DNA of 64,000 nucleotides from Myxococcales bacterium (lineage in GTDB: Bacteria > Myxococcota > Polyangia > Nannocystales > Nannocystaceae): assembly GCA_016793465.1 (NCBI GenBank), contig JAEUJW010000101.1:89121-153120 (forward strand), in the 5' to 3' direction. A program made the position numbers and the translations under genes. Of the stretch, positions 7,728-19,118 are shown one piece after another. Within the stretch, counting starts at the first letter, position 1. Each line of letters opens with the position of its first letter. Under the pieces are notes generated by a model. The model did not search any database, was not told where the DNA came from, and saw only the letters and a list, made by a program, of their open reading frames with translations.

Positions 7728-7774
7728 GCCTCGTTCGTCCGCCACGCCCCCGTGAGTCCGCCCCCGCGCGCCCC

Positions 7775-7834
7775 GTGGACCCCCGCGGCCGCGCCCTGAT
7801 ACATTGCAGGGCCAACTATCTTCGGAGGTGCAAC
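7775..7834 (+). promoter_or_regulatory. Promoter/leader of second paralogous lipoprotein gene
   Basis: Near copy of the block before paralog A: GTGGACCCCCG at 7775, TACATT at 7800-7805 and GGAGG before ATG 7835. The GTGGAC to TACATT spacing (19 nt) is identical to that of the first copy. Confidence 0.55.
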
Positions 7835-9442
7835 ATGTTGCTCGTTGACCGGTCCCTCGCTCTCGGCGGCGTCCTCTTCACCACGGCCCTGCTCGCCTGC
7901 GGCGACAGCGGCACGGCCACCACGGACGCGTCCACCACCAACGCCACGCCCGCGGGCCCGACCTCCGACCCGAGCTCCGAGCCCGGCACCGACACCGGCG
8001 TCGCCCCGACGTCCGGCGGCGGCGGCAGCATGAGCAACAGCAACGGCGACGACAGCACCAGCACCGGCGTCGCCTCGGGCGCCACCGACACCGCCGGCGA
8101 GGTCAGCACCGCCGGCGAGGTCAGCACCGTCGGCGTCGACGACACCGGCACCACCGACGTCGACGACACCGGCATCAAGTTCGACGTCATGCCCGACTCG
8201 ACCAGCACCACCGGCGACCCGCCCCCGCCGATGGACGGCTCGTGCCGCCCCTCGGAGATCTATGGCGCCGCCGGCGGCTTCCCCAAGTACACCGACCCGC
8301 TCTACGCGCCGTTCCTCGACAAGAAGATCGCCGTCGTCACCACCAACTCGCAGGAGTTCCCCAACGACCACGTCCTGCACATCGTCGACATCAGCGGCGA
8401 CCCGCCCCAGCCCTCGCTCAACCACGCCGCGCCGAAGTACCGCAACCCCAACTGGAAGGCCGCGGGCCTCGGCAAGATCTACGGCCTCACGCTCGACTCG
8501 GACGGCAACATATACGTCGCCGCCACCACCGTGTACGGCAACGGCCCCACGCCGGGCAAGATCCGCCGCATCGACGCCATGACCGGCGCCATCACCGACT
8601 TCGCGACCTTGCCGAACAACGGCCCCGCGTTCGGCAACATCAACTACGACTGCATCAGCCAGACGATCTACGTCAGCTCCCACGAGGACGGCCGCATCTA
8701 CCAGCTCGACATGATGGGCCAGGTCAAGAGCACCTACCGCCACAGCGACAAGACCGTCACCATGGGCCCCGCCGCCGACCCCGGCGAGCCCAACGGCGCG
8801 TTCACCCCGCTCGGCGACACCCGCGTGTGGGCCGTGCAGTCGCACGCCGGCCGCCTCTACTACAGCGTGTGGAAGGAGGACACCGGCCGGCAGAACGGCG
8901 GCGCGTCCAACGAGATCTGGTCGGTCGCCTACGTCGACGAGGGCGGCGTGGTCGACCCCGCCACCGCCAAGAAGGAGTTCGACCCGCCTAACAACCAGGG
9001 CTCGCAGTTCTCCAACCCGGTGTCGGACCTCAGCTTCGCCGCCACCGGCTGGATGCTGATCTCCCAGCGCACCATGTTCAGCGACAACGGCTCGACCGCC
9101 CACCAGTCGTACACCTACGAGTACCAGTTCAACGTCAACAACCAGACCTGGGAGCCCAAGGGCATGACCTACGTCGTCGGCGAGCTGCCCGGCAGCGCCG
9201 CCGGCGGCGTCGACCACGACTTCGAGGAGAACGGCTACGTGTGGATGACCGGCGACGCCCTCGACTTCTACACCCCCGACGTCGTCTACGGCCTGCAGGG
9301 CACCCCGCACGGCGGCGGCACCTACAAGATCAGCACCGTGATCGACATGGACGACGAGCTGTTCGACCAGGACAAGACCGAGCAAGGCGACGTCGAGCTG
9401 CCGATCCCCGGCGACGCCACGCCGGTGCCCCCGCCGCAGTGA
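7835..9442 (+). CDS. Secreted lipoprotein with beta-propeller-like domain, paralog B
   Basis: 535 residues, ATG 7835 after GGAGG. Lipobox ALLAC, a Ser/Thr/Gly/Asp linker that differs freely from paralog A, then an almost identical propeller-like domain. Conserved segments include NDHVLHIVDISGDPP, YRHSDKTVTMG and the C-terminal TEQGDVELPIPGDA. The linker diverges while the domain is held, so the folded part is under selection. Likely co-regulated with paralog A because the promoter is duplicated too. Function unknown. Confidence 0.8.
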   Translation: MLLVDRSLALGGVLFTTALLACGDSGTATTDASTTNATPAGPTSDPSSEPGTDTGVAPTSGGGGSMSNSNGDDSTSTGVASGATDTAGEVSTAGEVSTVGVDDTGTTDVDDTGIKFDVMPDSTSTTGDPPPPMDGSCRPSEIYGAAGGFPKYTDPLYAPFLDKKIAVVTTNSQEFPNDHVLHIVDISGDPPQPSLNHAAPKYRNPNWKAAGLGKIYGLTLDSDGNIYVAATTVYGNGPTPGKIRRIDAMTGAITDFATLPNNGPAFGNINYDCISQTIYVSSHEDGRIYQLDMMGQVKSTYRHSDKTVTMGPAADPGEPNGAFTPLGDTRVWAVQSHAGRLYYSVWKEDTGRQNGGASNEIWSVAYVDEGGVVDPATAKKEFDPPNNQGSQFSNPVSDLSFAATGWMLISQRTMFSDNGSTAHQSYTYEYQFNVNNQTWEPKGMTYVVGELPGSAAGGVDHDFEENGYVWMTGDALDFYTPDVVYGLQGTPHGGGTYKISTVIDMDDELFDQDKTEQGDVELPIPGDATPVPPPQ

Positions 9443-9462
9443 GCCCCACGACGAGCGATACA

Positions 9463-9506
9463 CGCGAAGGCCGCCGCGCGACCGAGGTCGCGCGGGGGCC
9501 TTCGCG
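9463..9506 (+). terminator. Strong hairpin terminator of paralog B
   Basis: CGCGAAGGCC (9463-9472) pairs with GGCCTTCGCG (9497-9506), with an inner CGCGCGACC/GGTCGCGCG extension, 20 nt after the stop. It is followed at 9519-9530 by AATTATTAAAAT. Confidence 0.75.
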
Positions 9507-9543
9507 CGTAGCGACTTCAATTATTAAAATCTTCGGACTGCCA

Positions 9544-9612
9544 GGCCCTCCGGATCCGCCACGACGGCGCGGACCTACCCCCGCGCCGGCGCACCCGCGG
9601 ACCCGGAGGGCC
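9544..9612 (-). terminator. Long inverted repeat, terminator of the EF-hand lipoprotein gene
   Basis: GGCCCTCCGGATCCGC (9544-9559) pairs with GCGGACCCGGAGGGCC (9597-9612), one mismatch, loop of 37 nt. On the minus strand it follows the stop at 9624 and precedes the T-rich side of the same AT islet, so the islet may serve both converging genes. Confidence 0.6.
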
Positions 9613-9623
9613 GTGGCCCGCGG

Positions 9624-10685
9624 TCACTCGCACGCGAGGTGCACGTCGACGACCTCGCCGACGCGCTCCTGCCCCATGGTCCGGTACACGAAGCCGGCCC
9701 GCTCGACCCCGCAGTTGCCGCGCTCGTCGCAGTCGCGCCGCATCTCGTAGCCGAGGTCGATCGAGACGATCTCGAAGCTCGCCAGCGGCAGCATCTCCCA
9801 CCCGCTCGACCGCCGGTCGGCGTCGTGGTCGGCCCACAGCACCAGCTCGCCCCAGCGCGCGTCGGCCGGCGAGACCTTGCCGTCGCCGTCGCTGTCGAGC
9901 TCGGCCAGCGCCTGGAAGCCGTTGTGCGGGGCTGTCCCCGCGGACAGGCGGGTGGCCGAGCCGAACAGCTCGCGCCCGCCGTCGATGCTGCCGTTGCCGT
10001 CGCGGTCGAGCGCCAGCCACGGGGTCTGCGCGGTCGGCCAGTCGGCGCGCGTGCACGCCTCGCCGGCCGCGTTGAAGTCCGCCGCCGCCGTCGGCGCCGC
10101 CTCGAAGCGCAGCTCGCCGCCGAAGTTCAGCACCAGCGGCGTGTTGCAGTCGTCGTAGTTCCAGGTCGGCCGCCCGTTCTCGTCGCTCGTGCAGTACATG
10201 TAGATCCCCGACATGTACTCGTCGCCCGGGAAGCACTCCTCCTTGGCCCCGTCCTCGCACTCGCCGGCCTCGCCGCAGGCGCCCCAGCGCAGCTCCTGGG
10301 CGTCGGCCTCGGCCGCGTAGCCTGCACAGTACTGGGTGCCGCCCTCGCACGCCCGCGAGGCCCCGGCCTCGGCGCACGCCTCGACCAGGCACGCCGTCCA
10401 CACGTAGTCGTAGCCGTCGAGGTCCCACGCGCAGAACTCGAGCCCGTCCACGCCGCCGCTGCGGCAGGCCGCCGACAGCACCGACTGGTCGCAGGCCTGG
10501 CCCGCGCGCCCGAAGTCCTCCATCGGCTCGGGCGGCGGCTCCTCGCCGTCGTCGTCCTCGCCCGCGCTCGCCTCGCCCGCGCTCGCGCCCTCCTCCTCGC
10601 CGCCGCCGACGCTCGACTTCTCGTCGCACGCGCTCAGGGTCAGGGCCATCAGGACGGACAGGGCAACGAAGCGTTCGGTCAGCAT
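9624..10685 (-). CDS. EF-hand calcium-binding lipoprotein
   Basis: 353 residues from the ATG at 10685; signal peptide with lipobox TLSAC, then an acidic Glu/Asp/Gly linker. The N-terminal half is Cys-rich; the C-terminal half contains two EF-hand-like loops, DRDGNGSIDGGRELFG and DSDGDGKVSPADARWG, followed by DHDADRRS. These fit a secreted calcium-binding domain. Probably surface exposed, with stability or binding set by Ca2+. An 18-bp palindrome of the family described in the findings lies in the gene at 9931-9948. Confidence 0.75.
   Translation of the reverse strand: MLTERFVALSVLMALTLSACDEKSSVGGGEEEGASAGEASAGEDDDGEEPPPEPMEDFGRAGQACDQSVLSAACRSGGVDGLEFCAWDLDGYDYVWTACLVEACAEAGASRACEGGTQYCAGYAAEADAQELRWGACGEAGECEDGAKEECFPGDEYMSGIYMYCTSDENGRPTWNYDDCNTPLVLNFGGELRFEAAPTAAADFNAAGEACTRADWPTAQTPWLALDRDGNGSIDGGRELFGSATRLSAGTAPHNGFQALAELDSDGDGKVSPADARWGELVLWADHDADRRSSGWEMLPLASFEIVSIDLGYEMRRDCDERGNCGVERAGFVYRTMGQERVGEVVDVHLACE
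9931..9948. repeat. 18-bp dispersed palindrome, site 1 (inside EF-hand gene)
   Basis: GCTGTCCCCGCGGACAGG. It matches the consensus CCTGTCCCNNNGGACAGC and is read in the gene as Leu-Ser-Ala-Gly-Thr-Ala. Confidence 0.7.
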
Positions 10686-10856
10686 ACAGGCCCCATGAGC
10701 ACGACCCGTGCCAACCGCCGTCCGCCCTCGTCCCGCCGCCGTCGGCCCGCCCCGCGCCGCCCGCGTGACGCCGACCTCGTCACCCGTGTCGCCCCCCGCG
10801 GCGGCGCGCCCGGGCATCCCTGTCATGCCGCCGCGAGCCGCCTGCAGCCCCCGTGA

Positions 10857-10862
10857 TACCCT
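10857..10862 (+). promoter_or_regulatory. Candidate -10 hexamer, leaderless start of prolyl oligopeptidase gene
   Basis: TACCCT, preceded by TGA, ends 7 nt before ATG 10870. No Shine-Dalgarno is present. Confidence 0.45.
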
Positions 10863-10869
10863 CGCCCGC

Positions 10870-13029
<2,160 letters not shown>

Positions 13030-13033
13030 CCGG

Positions 13034-14176
13034 CTACAGCCCCATCTGCTTGGCGATGATCACCTTCATGATCTCGTTGGTCCCGGCGTAGATCCGCTGC
13101 ACGCGGGCGTCCATGTACGCCCGCGTCACCGGGTACTCGAGCATGTAGCCGTACCCGCCGAAGAACTGCAGGCACTCGTCGACCACCCGCCCGAGCATCT
13201 CGGTGTGCCACAGCTTGGCCATCGAGCACTCCTTGACCAAGTACTCGCCCGACATGTGCTCGCTGATCAGCTTGTCGAGGAAGGCCCTGCCGACCTCGAC
13301 CTCGGTCGCGCACTCCGCCAATTTGAACTGCGTGTTCTGGAACCTGGCGATCGGCTTGCCGAACGCCCTGCGCTCCTGCACGTACTTCAGCGTCTCGTTC
13401 AAGACCACCTCGGCGCCGACCTGGGCCGCGATCGCAACCACCAGCCGCTCCTGCTGCAGCTTCTGCATCAACATCAAGAACCCCGCGCCGGGCTCGCCGA
13501 GGATGTTGGCCGCCGGCACGCGGCAGTCCTCGAACGCCAGCTCGGCCGTGTCCTGCGCGGCCATCCCCATCTTGCGCAGCTTCTTGCCTTTAAGAAATCC
13601 GGGCGTGTCGGCCTCGACCACGAACAGCGACAGATTTTGGTGGGGATTGGCGCCCGTCTCGGTGCGCGCCGCGACCACGCACAGGTCGCACAAGATCCCG
13701 TTGGTGATGAACGTCTTGGCCCCGCTGAGCACGTAGTGGTCGCCGTCGCGGCGCGCCGTGGTCGCGATCGCCGCCAGGTCCGACCCGGTGCCCGGCTCGG
13801 TCATGGCGATCGCCGTCACGTACTCGCCCGACACGCAGCCCGGCAGGTAGCGCGCCTTCAGCTCCGCGCTGCCGAAGCTGTGCAGGTACGGCACCACCAC
13901 GTCGCTGTGCAGCGACACCGCGAAGCCCGACTCGAACACCTTGCCGAGCTCCTCGATGATCACCACCGAGTGCAAGAGGTCCCCGCCCGGTCCGCCGTCC
14001 TCCTCGGGCAGCCACGGGCACAAGAGCCCCGCCTCGCCGGCCTTGCGCCACGCCTCGCGGTCGACCTTGCCGGCCTCCATCCAGCGCTCCTGGTGCGGCG
14101 TGACCTCGCGGGCGATGAACTCGCGGACGGTCTTGCGGTAGATGTCGTGCTCGGGGGAAAAAAGCGTGCGCTTCAT
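13034..14176 (-). CDS. Acyl-CoA dehydrogenase (long-chain / isovaleryl-like subgroup)
   Basis: 380 residues, full family length. It carries the FAD-binding signatures [11 protein letters not shown] and FITNG, and a C-terminal [10 protein letters not shown]. The Glu used by medium-chain enzymes at the YEGT position is Ala here; a Glu in LQQERLVVA (helix G) probably acts as catalytic base, as in long-chain and isovaleryl-CoA dehydrogenases. It oxidises an acyl-CoA to the 2-enoyl-CoA, passing electrons to ETF. The thioredoxin gene lies 8 nt upstream in the same direction, so they form an operon. TAGACA lies 5 nt before the ATG. Confidence 0.9.
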   Translation of the reverse strand: MKRTLFSPEHDIYRKTVREFIAREVTPHQERWMEAGKVDREAWRKAGEAGLLCPWLPEEDGGPGGDLLHSVVIIEELGKVFESGFAVSLHSDVVVPYLHSFGSAELKARYLPGCVSGEYVTAIAMTEPGTGSDLAAIATTARRDGDHYVLSGAKTFITNGILCDLCVVAARTETGANPHQNLSLFVVEADTPGFLKGKKLRKMGMAAQDTAELAFEDCRVPAANILGEPGAGFLMLMQKLQQERLVVAIAAQVGAEVVLNETLKYVQERRAFGKPIARFQNTQFKLAECATEVEVGRAFLDKLISEHMSGEYLVKECSMAKLWHTEMLGRVVDECLQFFGGYGYMLEYPVTRAYMDARVQRIYAGTNEIMKVIIAKQMGL

Positions 14177-14184
14177 GGCGATGT

Positions 14185-14628
14185 CTACACGAATGGTTCG
14201 ACGACGCGGTCGAGGTCACGCCCGAACACCGCGCCGATCTGGCGATTGACCAGGTCTCCGTCCTTAAAGACTGCGAGCGTCGGGATCGACTGGATCCCCA
14301 GCGACCCGGCGAACCCGCGGTGCTCCTGCGTGTTCACTTTTACGACGATGATCCGCCCGGCGTGCCGCACCGCCAGGTCGGCGACGTGCGGCGCCAGCGT
14401 GCGGCACGGCCCGCACCACGGCGCCCAGAAGTCGACCAGCACCGGCACCGGCGCCGACGCGATCAGCTTCTGCAGCGCGGCGTCGTCGACGTCGGCCGGC
14501 GCCGCCGCGGGCTCGACCTTCGCCCTGCACTGCCCGCACTTCGGCCCGTCGTACAGGCGCTCGCTCGGGATCCGGTTGATCGCGCCGCACTTGGTGCAGC
14601 GAAAATGCAGCTTGTCTGCGGTCGTCAT
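14185..14628 (-). CDS. trxC: Thioredoxin 2 (zinc-ribbon thioredoxin)
   Basis: 147 residues. The N-terminus has two CxxC knuckles (Cys11/14 and Cys31/34) forming a zinc ribbon as in TrxC, followed by a thioredoxin fold with the active site WCGPC (Cys72 and Cys75) and the cis-Pro loop SIPTL. It reduces protein disulfides in the cytoplasm. The start at 14628 was preferred because an upstream in-frame extension lacks any domain. It is the first gene of a two-gene unit with acyl-CoA dehydrogenase; a functional link between them is not obvious. Confidence 0.9.
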   Translation of the reverse strand: MTTADKLHFRCTKCGAINRIPSERLYDGPKCGQCRAKVEPAAAPADVDDAALQKLIASAPVPVLVDFWAPWCGPCRTLAPHVADLAVRHAGRIIVVKVNTQEHRGFAGSLGIQSIPTLAVFKDGDLVNRQIGAVFGRDLDRVVEPFV

Positions 14629-14735
14629 CCCGTCTTCATGCGCACCGTACCCTCGGGGCGCCAGCCCCCGCAAGGGGAGCCAGCGCGAGCCCTGGCTCAC
14701 CAGACCGTCCCCGCGGGCGACGCGTTGCAGACCGC

Positions 14736-15551
14736 ATGCCCCGCCACGCCGCGCTCCTCGGCGCCCTCCTGCTCGGCCTCACCCCGACGGCCAGCGCCGA
14801 TCCTCCGGCCCACGCCGCGCTCGGCGGCTTCGCCAGGCAGCAGCTTCGCCACCCGCGCGTCGCCGAGGCCGCCCGCGACCGCCTCGCCGCCGTCGAGGCC
14901 GACTTCCGCGAGGCCGCCGCCGCCTGGCCGCCGCGCGGCGTGTTCATCCGCGGCTTCAAGACCGAGGGCCAGGTCGAGCTGTGGGCCGCCCCCGCCGCCC
15001 GCAGCGCCAGCGAGTGGGTGCTCGTGCGCACCTTCCCGGTCTGCGCCGCCTCCGGCGAGCTCGGACCCAAGCGCCAGGTTGGCGACCTCCAGGTCCCCGA
15101 GGGCTTCTATCACGTCAGCGTGTTCAACCCCCGCAGCGACTTCCACCTCTCGCTCGGCGTCAGCTACCCCAACGCCGCCGACCGCTTCCACAGCGCGGGC
15201 CGTGCCCCCGGCTACGCCATCATGGTCCACGGCAACTGCGTGACGATCGGCTGCCTCCCCCTGCAGGACGGCCCGATCGAGGACCTCTACCTCGCCGCCG
15301 TCATGGCCCGCGACAACGGCCAGACCACCATCCCCATCCACCTGTTCCCCTGCCGCCTCGACGAGCCCGCCTGCGCCGCCACCCTCGCCGCTGCCGGCGC
15401 CGAGCGCCCCGACCTCCACGACTTCTGGGCGGGCCTGCGCCCCGGCTACGAGGCCTTCACCGCCACCAAGGTCCCGCCCGTCGTGCGCGCCAACCGCGAC
15501 GGCACCTACACGCTGATCCCCGACAAGAAGAAGCCGCGCTCCGCGAGCTGA
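14736..15551 (+). CDS. YafK-like L,D-transpeptidase-family protein
   Basis: 271 residues with an N-terminal signal peptide (LLLGLTPTASA). The core contains FIRGFKTEGQVELW, then a His/Cys active-site segment VHGNCVTIGCLPL with Cys168 and Cys173; Cys173 fits the catalytic thiol of the YkuD/YafK fold (HGxxxxxGC). Such enzymes cross-link peptidoglycan or attach or release lipoproteins at meso-DAP. It would act in the periplasm. The C-terminus is Lys-rich. Confidence 0.75.
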   Translation: MPRHAALLGALLLGLTPTASADPPAHAALGGFARQQLRHPRVAEAARDRLAAVEADFREAAAAWPPRGVFIRGFKTEGQVELWAAPAARSASEWVLVRTFPVCAASGELGPKRQVGDLQVPEGFYHVSVFNPRSDFHLSLGVSYPNAADRFHSAGRAPGYAIMVHGNCVTIGCLPLQDGPIEDLYLAAVMARDNGQTTIPIHLFPCRLDEPACAATLAAAGAERPDLHDFWAGLRPGYEAFTATKVPPVVRANRDGTYTLIPDKKKPRSAS

Positions 15552-15658
15552 CGCGGGACATCCTCCGCCGCGAGGCCGCGGACGCGTCGATCACCACGCG
15601 CGAGGCCGCGGCCCCGTCGACGGCGCCGCCGGGCCTATCCGCGCCCGCGCGCCTTCGT

Positions 15659-15664
15659 TATGCT
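15659..15664 (+). promoter_or_regulatory. Candidate -10 hexamer, leaderless start of lipase-like gene
   Basis: TATGCT ends 5 nt before ATG 15670; no Shine-Dalgarno is visible. Confidence 0.45.
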
Positions 15665-15669
15665 GCGGC

Positions 15670-17661
<1,992 letters not shown>

Positions 17662-17723
17662 CCGGTGCCCCGCCCTGAATGCTGTTCCGCAGCAGAGCAG
17701 CGAATGGCGCGCGAAAACGTTTG

Positions 17724-17747
17724 ACTGCTGGTCAAAAGACCAGTAGT
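17724..17747. promoter_or_regulatory. Inverted repeat before the two-domain VOC gene
   Basis: ACTGCTGGTC-AAAA-GACCAGTAGT, 10-bp arms with one mismatch, ending 11 nt before ATG 17759. It could be an operator over the start of the VOC gene or a terminator for the lipase-like gene, since TTATTT follows directly. Confidence 0.5.
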
Positions 17748-17758
17748 TATTTCCGCGC

Positions 17759-18547
17759 ATGACCCAACCAACCGGATACTCCGAAGGGGCCCCCTGCTGG
17801 GCCGATCTGTCGACCCCCGACCTCCAGGGCGCGATGCGCTTCTACGGCCCGCTGCTCGGCTGGTCCTTCGATGAACCGGTGGCCGAGATGGGCCACTACA
17901 CCATGGCCCGCGTGCGCGGGAAGATGGTCGCCGGCCTCGCCCCGCTGATGCCCGAGATGGGCTTCCCCCCGGCCTGGTCGCTCTACATGTGGACCGACGA
18001 CGCCGACGCCACCGCCGCGAGGGTCGCCGACGCCGGCGGCAAGCTGATCATGCCGGTGATGGACATCCCCGGCGCCGGTCGCATGATGTTCGCCTTCGAC
18101 AGCACCGGCGCCGCCTTCGGCGCGTGGCAGCCCGGCAACCACCGCGGCTCCGAGCTGTACGACGAGCCCGGCGCGCTGTGCTGGGCCGAGGTCAACACCC
18201 GCGACGGCGCCGCCACCGACCTGTTCTACAAGCGCGTGTTCGGCTACGCCGAGCAGAAGCAGATCGGCGACGGCAAGACCTTCGACTACACGGTGTGGCA
18301 GGCCGGCGGCGAGGACGTATGCGGCCGCATGCTCATGTCCTCGCCCGAGTGGCCGGCCGAGATCCCGCCCCACTGGATGATCTACTTCGACATCGCCGAC
18401 GTCGACGCCGCCTGCACCCGAGTCGCCGAGCTCGGCGGCAAGGTCTGCCACGGACCGTTCGACTCGCCCCACGGCCGCATCGCCGTGATCAACGACCCCT
18501 ACGGCGTGACCTTCTCTCTCATCCAGCGCAACGCCGTCGCGGTCTGA
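17759..18547 (+). CDS. Two-domain VOC/glyoxalase-fold protein (Cfp30B-like)
   Basis: 262 residues with two tandem VOC modules: residues about 1-125 (CWADLSTPDLQGAMRFYGPL ... FDSTGAAFGAWQP) and about 135-260 (CWAEVNTRDGAATDLFYKRV ... INDPYGVTFSLIQ). The layout matches mycobacterial Cfp30B-type proteins, annotated as hydroxylases of uncertain substrate. Cytoplasmic, no signal peptide. The gene is intact, unlike the single-domain VOC gene at 2444. A strong terminator follows. Confidence 0.85.
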   Translation: MTQPTGYSEGAPCWADLSTPDLQGAMRFYGPLLGWSFDEPVAEMGHYTMARVRGKMVAGLAPLMPEMGFPPAWSLYMWTDDADATAARVADAGGKLIMPVMDIPGAGRMMFAFDSTGAAFGAWQPGNHRGSELYDEPGALCWAEVNTRDGAATDLFYKRVFGYAEQKQIGDGKTFDYTVWQAGGEDVCGRMLMSSPEWPAEIPPHWMIYFDIADVDAACTRVAELGGKVCHGPFDSPHGRIAVINDPYGVTFSLIQRNAVAV

Positions 18548-18563
18548 CCCGCCCCGCCCCGCC

Positions 18564-18606
18564 GTCGAGGATGCCGCGGCGAACCGCGACATCCTCGACA
18601 TTTTTT
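18564..18606 (+). terminator. Rho-independent terminator after the VOC gene
   Basis: GTCGAGGATG (18564-18573) pairs perfectly with CATCCTCGAC (18590-18599), with a nested GCGG/CCGC, followed by A and six T (18601-18606). This is the clearest intrinsic terminator on the plus strand of the window. Confidence 0.9.
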
Positions 18607-18690
18607 GCCCCACCTTCGACCGCATCTGTCCCTGACGTCAGCGGCCTGCCTGGCCACACGGCCGGCGTTGCAACCCCGACTCCTCACTGG

Positions 18691-18746
18691 CACGATCGCC
18701 ATCGTAGTTCGATCGCTGATCAGCAACACGTCGAGGGACGATCGTG
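18691..18746. promoter_or_regulatory. Upstream region of rebB-like gene with inverted repeat
   Basis: CACGATCG (18691-18698) and CGATCGTG (18739-18746) form separated arms, with another CGATCG between them, 36 nt before the RebB start. TGACGTCA also lies near 18635. These may be operator sites for the R-body gene; no recognised regulator motif. Confidence 0.4.
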
Positions 18747-18782
18747 CGGTCGTCCGCTCGCTCCACGGAAACTGAGTCTCTC

Positions 18783-19061
18783 ATGAGCGACCCCACCGAT
18801 AGTCCTTCCACTGTCAATCCGCAGATCACCGACGCCGTCACCCAGGCCAACGCCAAGGTCCTCGGCGACGCGCCCCCGCTCGCGCTGAGCGACCTCTACC
18901 AGGCGATCAGCCAATCGATGGCCCTCGCCGCCGGCAACGCCGTCACCGCCCAGCAGCAGGCCAACGTCATCCACCAGGCCGCCACGACCATGGGCGTCAC
19001 GGCCCTCTACACCCTCGGCAACGCCGGCATCACCGAGGCTGTCGAAAAGCAGGACGAGTAG
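18783..19061 (+). CDS. RebB-family R-body (refractile body) protein
   Basis: 92 residues from ATG 18783. The body matches the RebB family (PF11747): PQITDAVTQANAKVLGDAPP, then ALSDLYQAISQSMALAAGNA, then TAQQQANVIHQAATTMGV. RebA/RebB proteins polymerise into coiled ribbons that extend suddenly and break membranes, best known as the killing trait of Caedibacter. Here only one reb gene is present, with no rebA, rebC or rebD beside it. The N-terminal ten residues are Ser/Thr/Pro-rich. Cytoplasmic. Confidence 0.85.
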   Translation: MSDPTDSPSTVNPQITDAVTQANAKVLGDAPPLALSDLYQAISQSMALAAGNAVTAQQQANVIHQAATTMGVTALYTLGNAGITEAVEKQDE

Positions 19062-19118
19062 CTCCGCACGGGACCCCTCCCCCTGCTTGCGAGGCCCGAC
19101 TCGCCGCGGCCCCGCCTG

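Noticed and set aside
6007..9520. Two long minus-strand frames (602 and 645 residues) opposite the paralogous lipoproteins
   Set aside because: Their similarity to each other only mirrors the duplication on the plus strand; composition is low-complexity Val/Gly/Ala/Arg.
10193..10217. Palindrome GTACATGT...ACATGTAC as an operator
   Set aside because: It lies within the coding sequence of the EF-hand lipoprotein (Met-Tyr-rich segment) and has no regulatory position.
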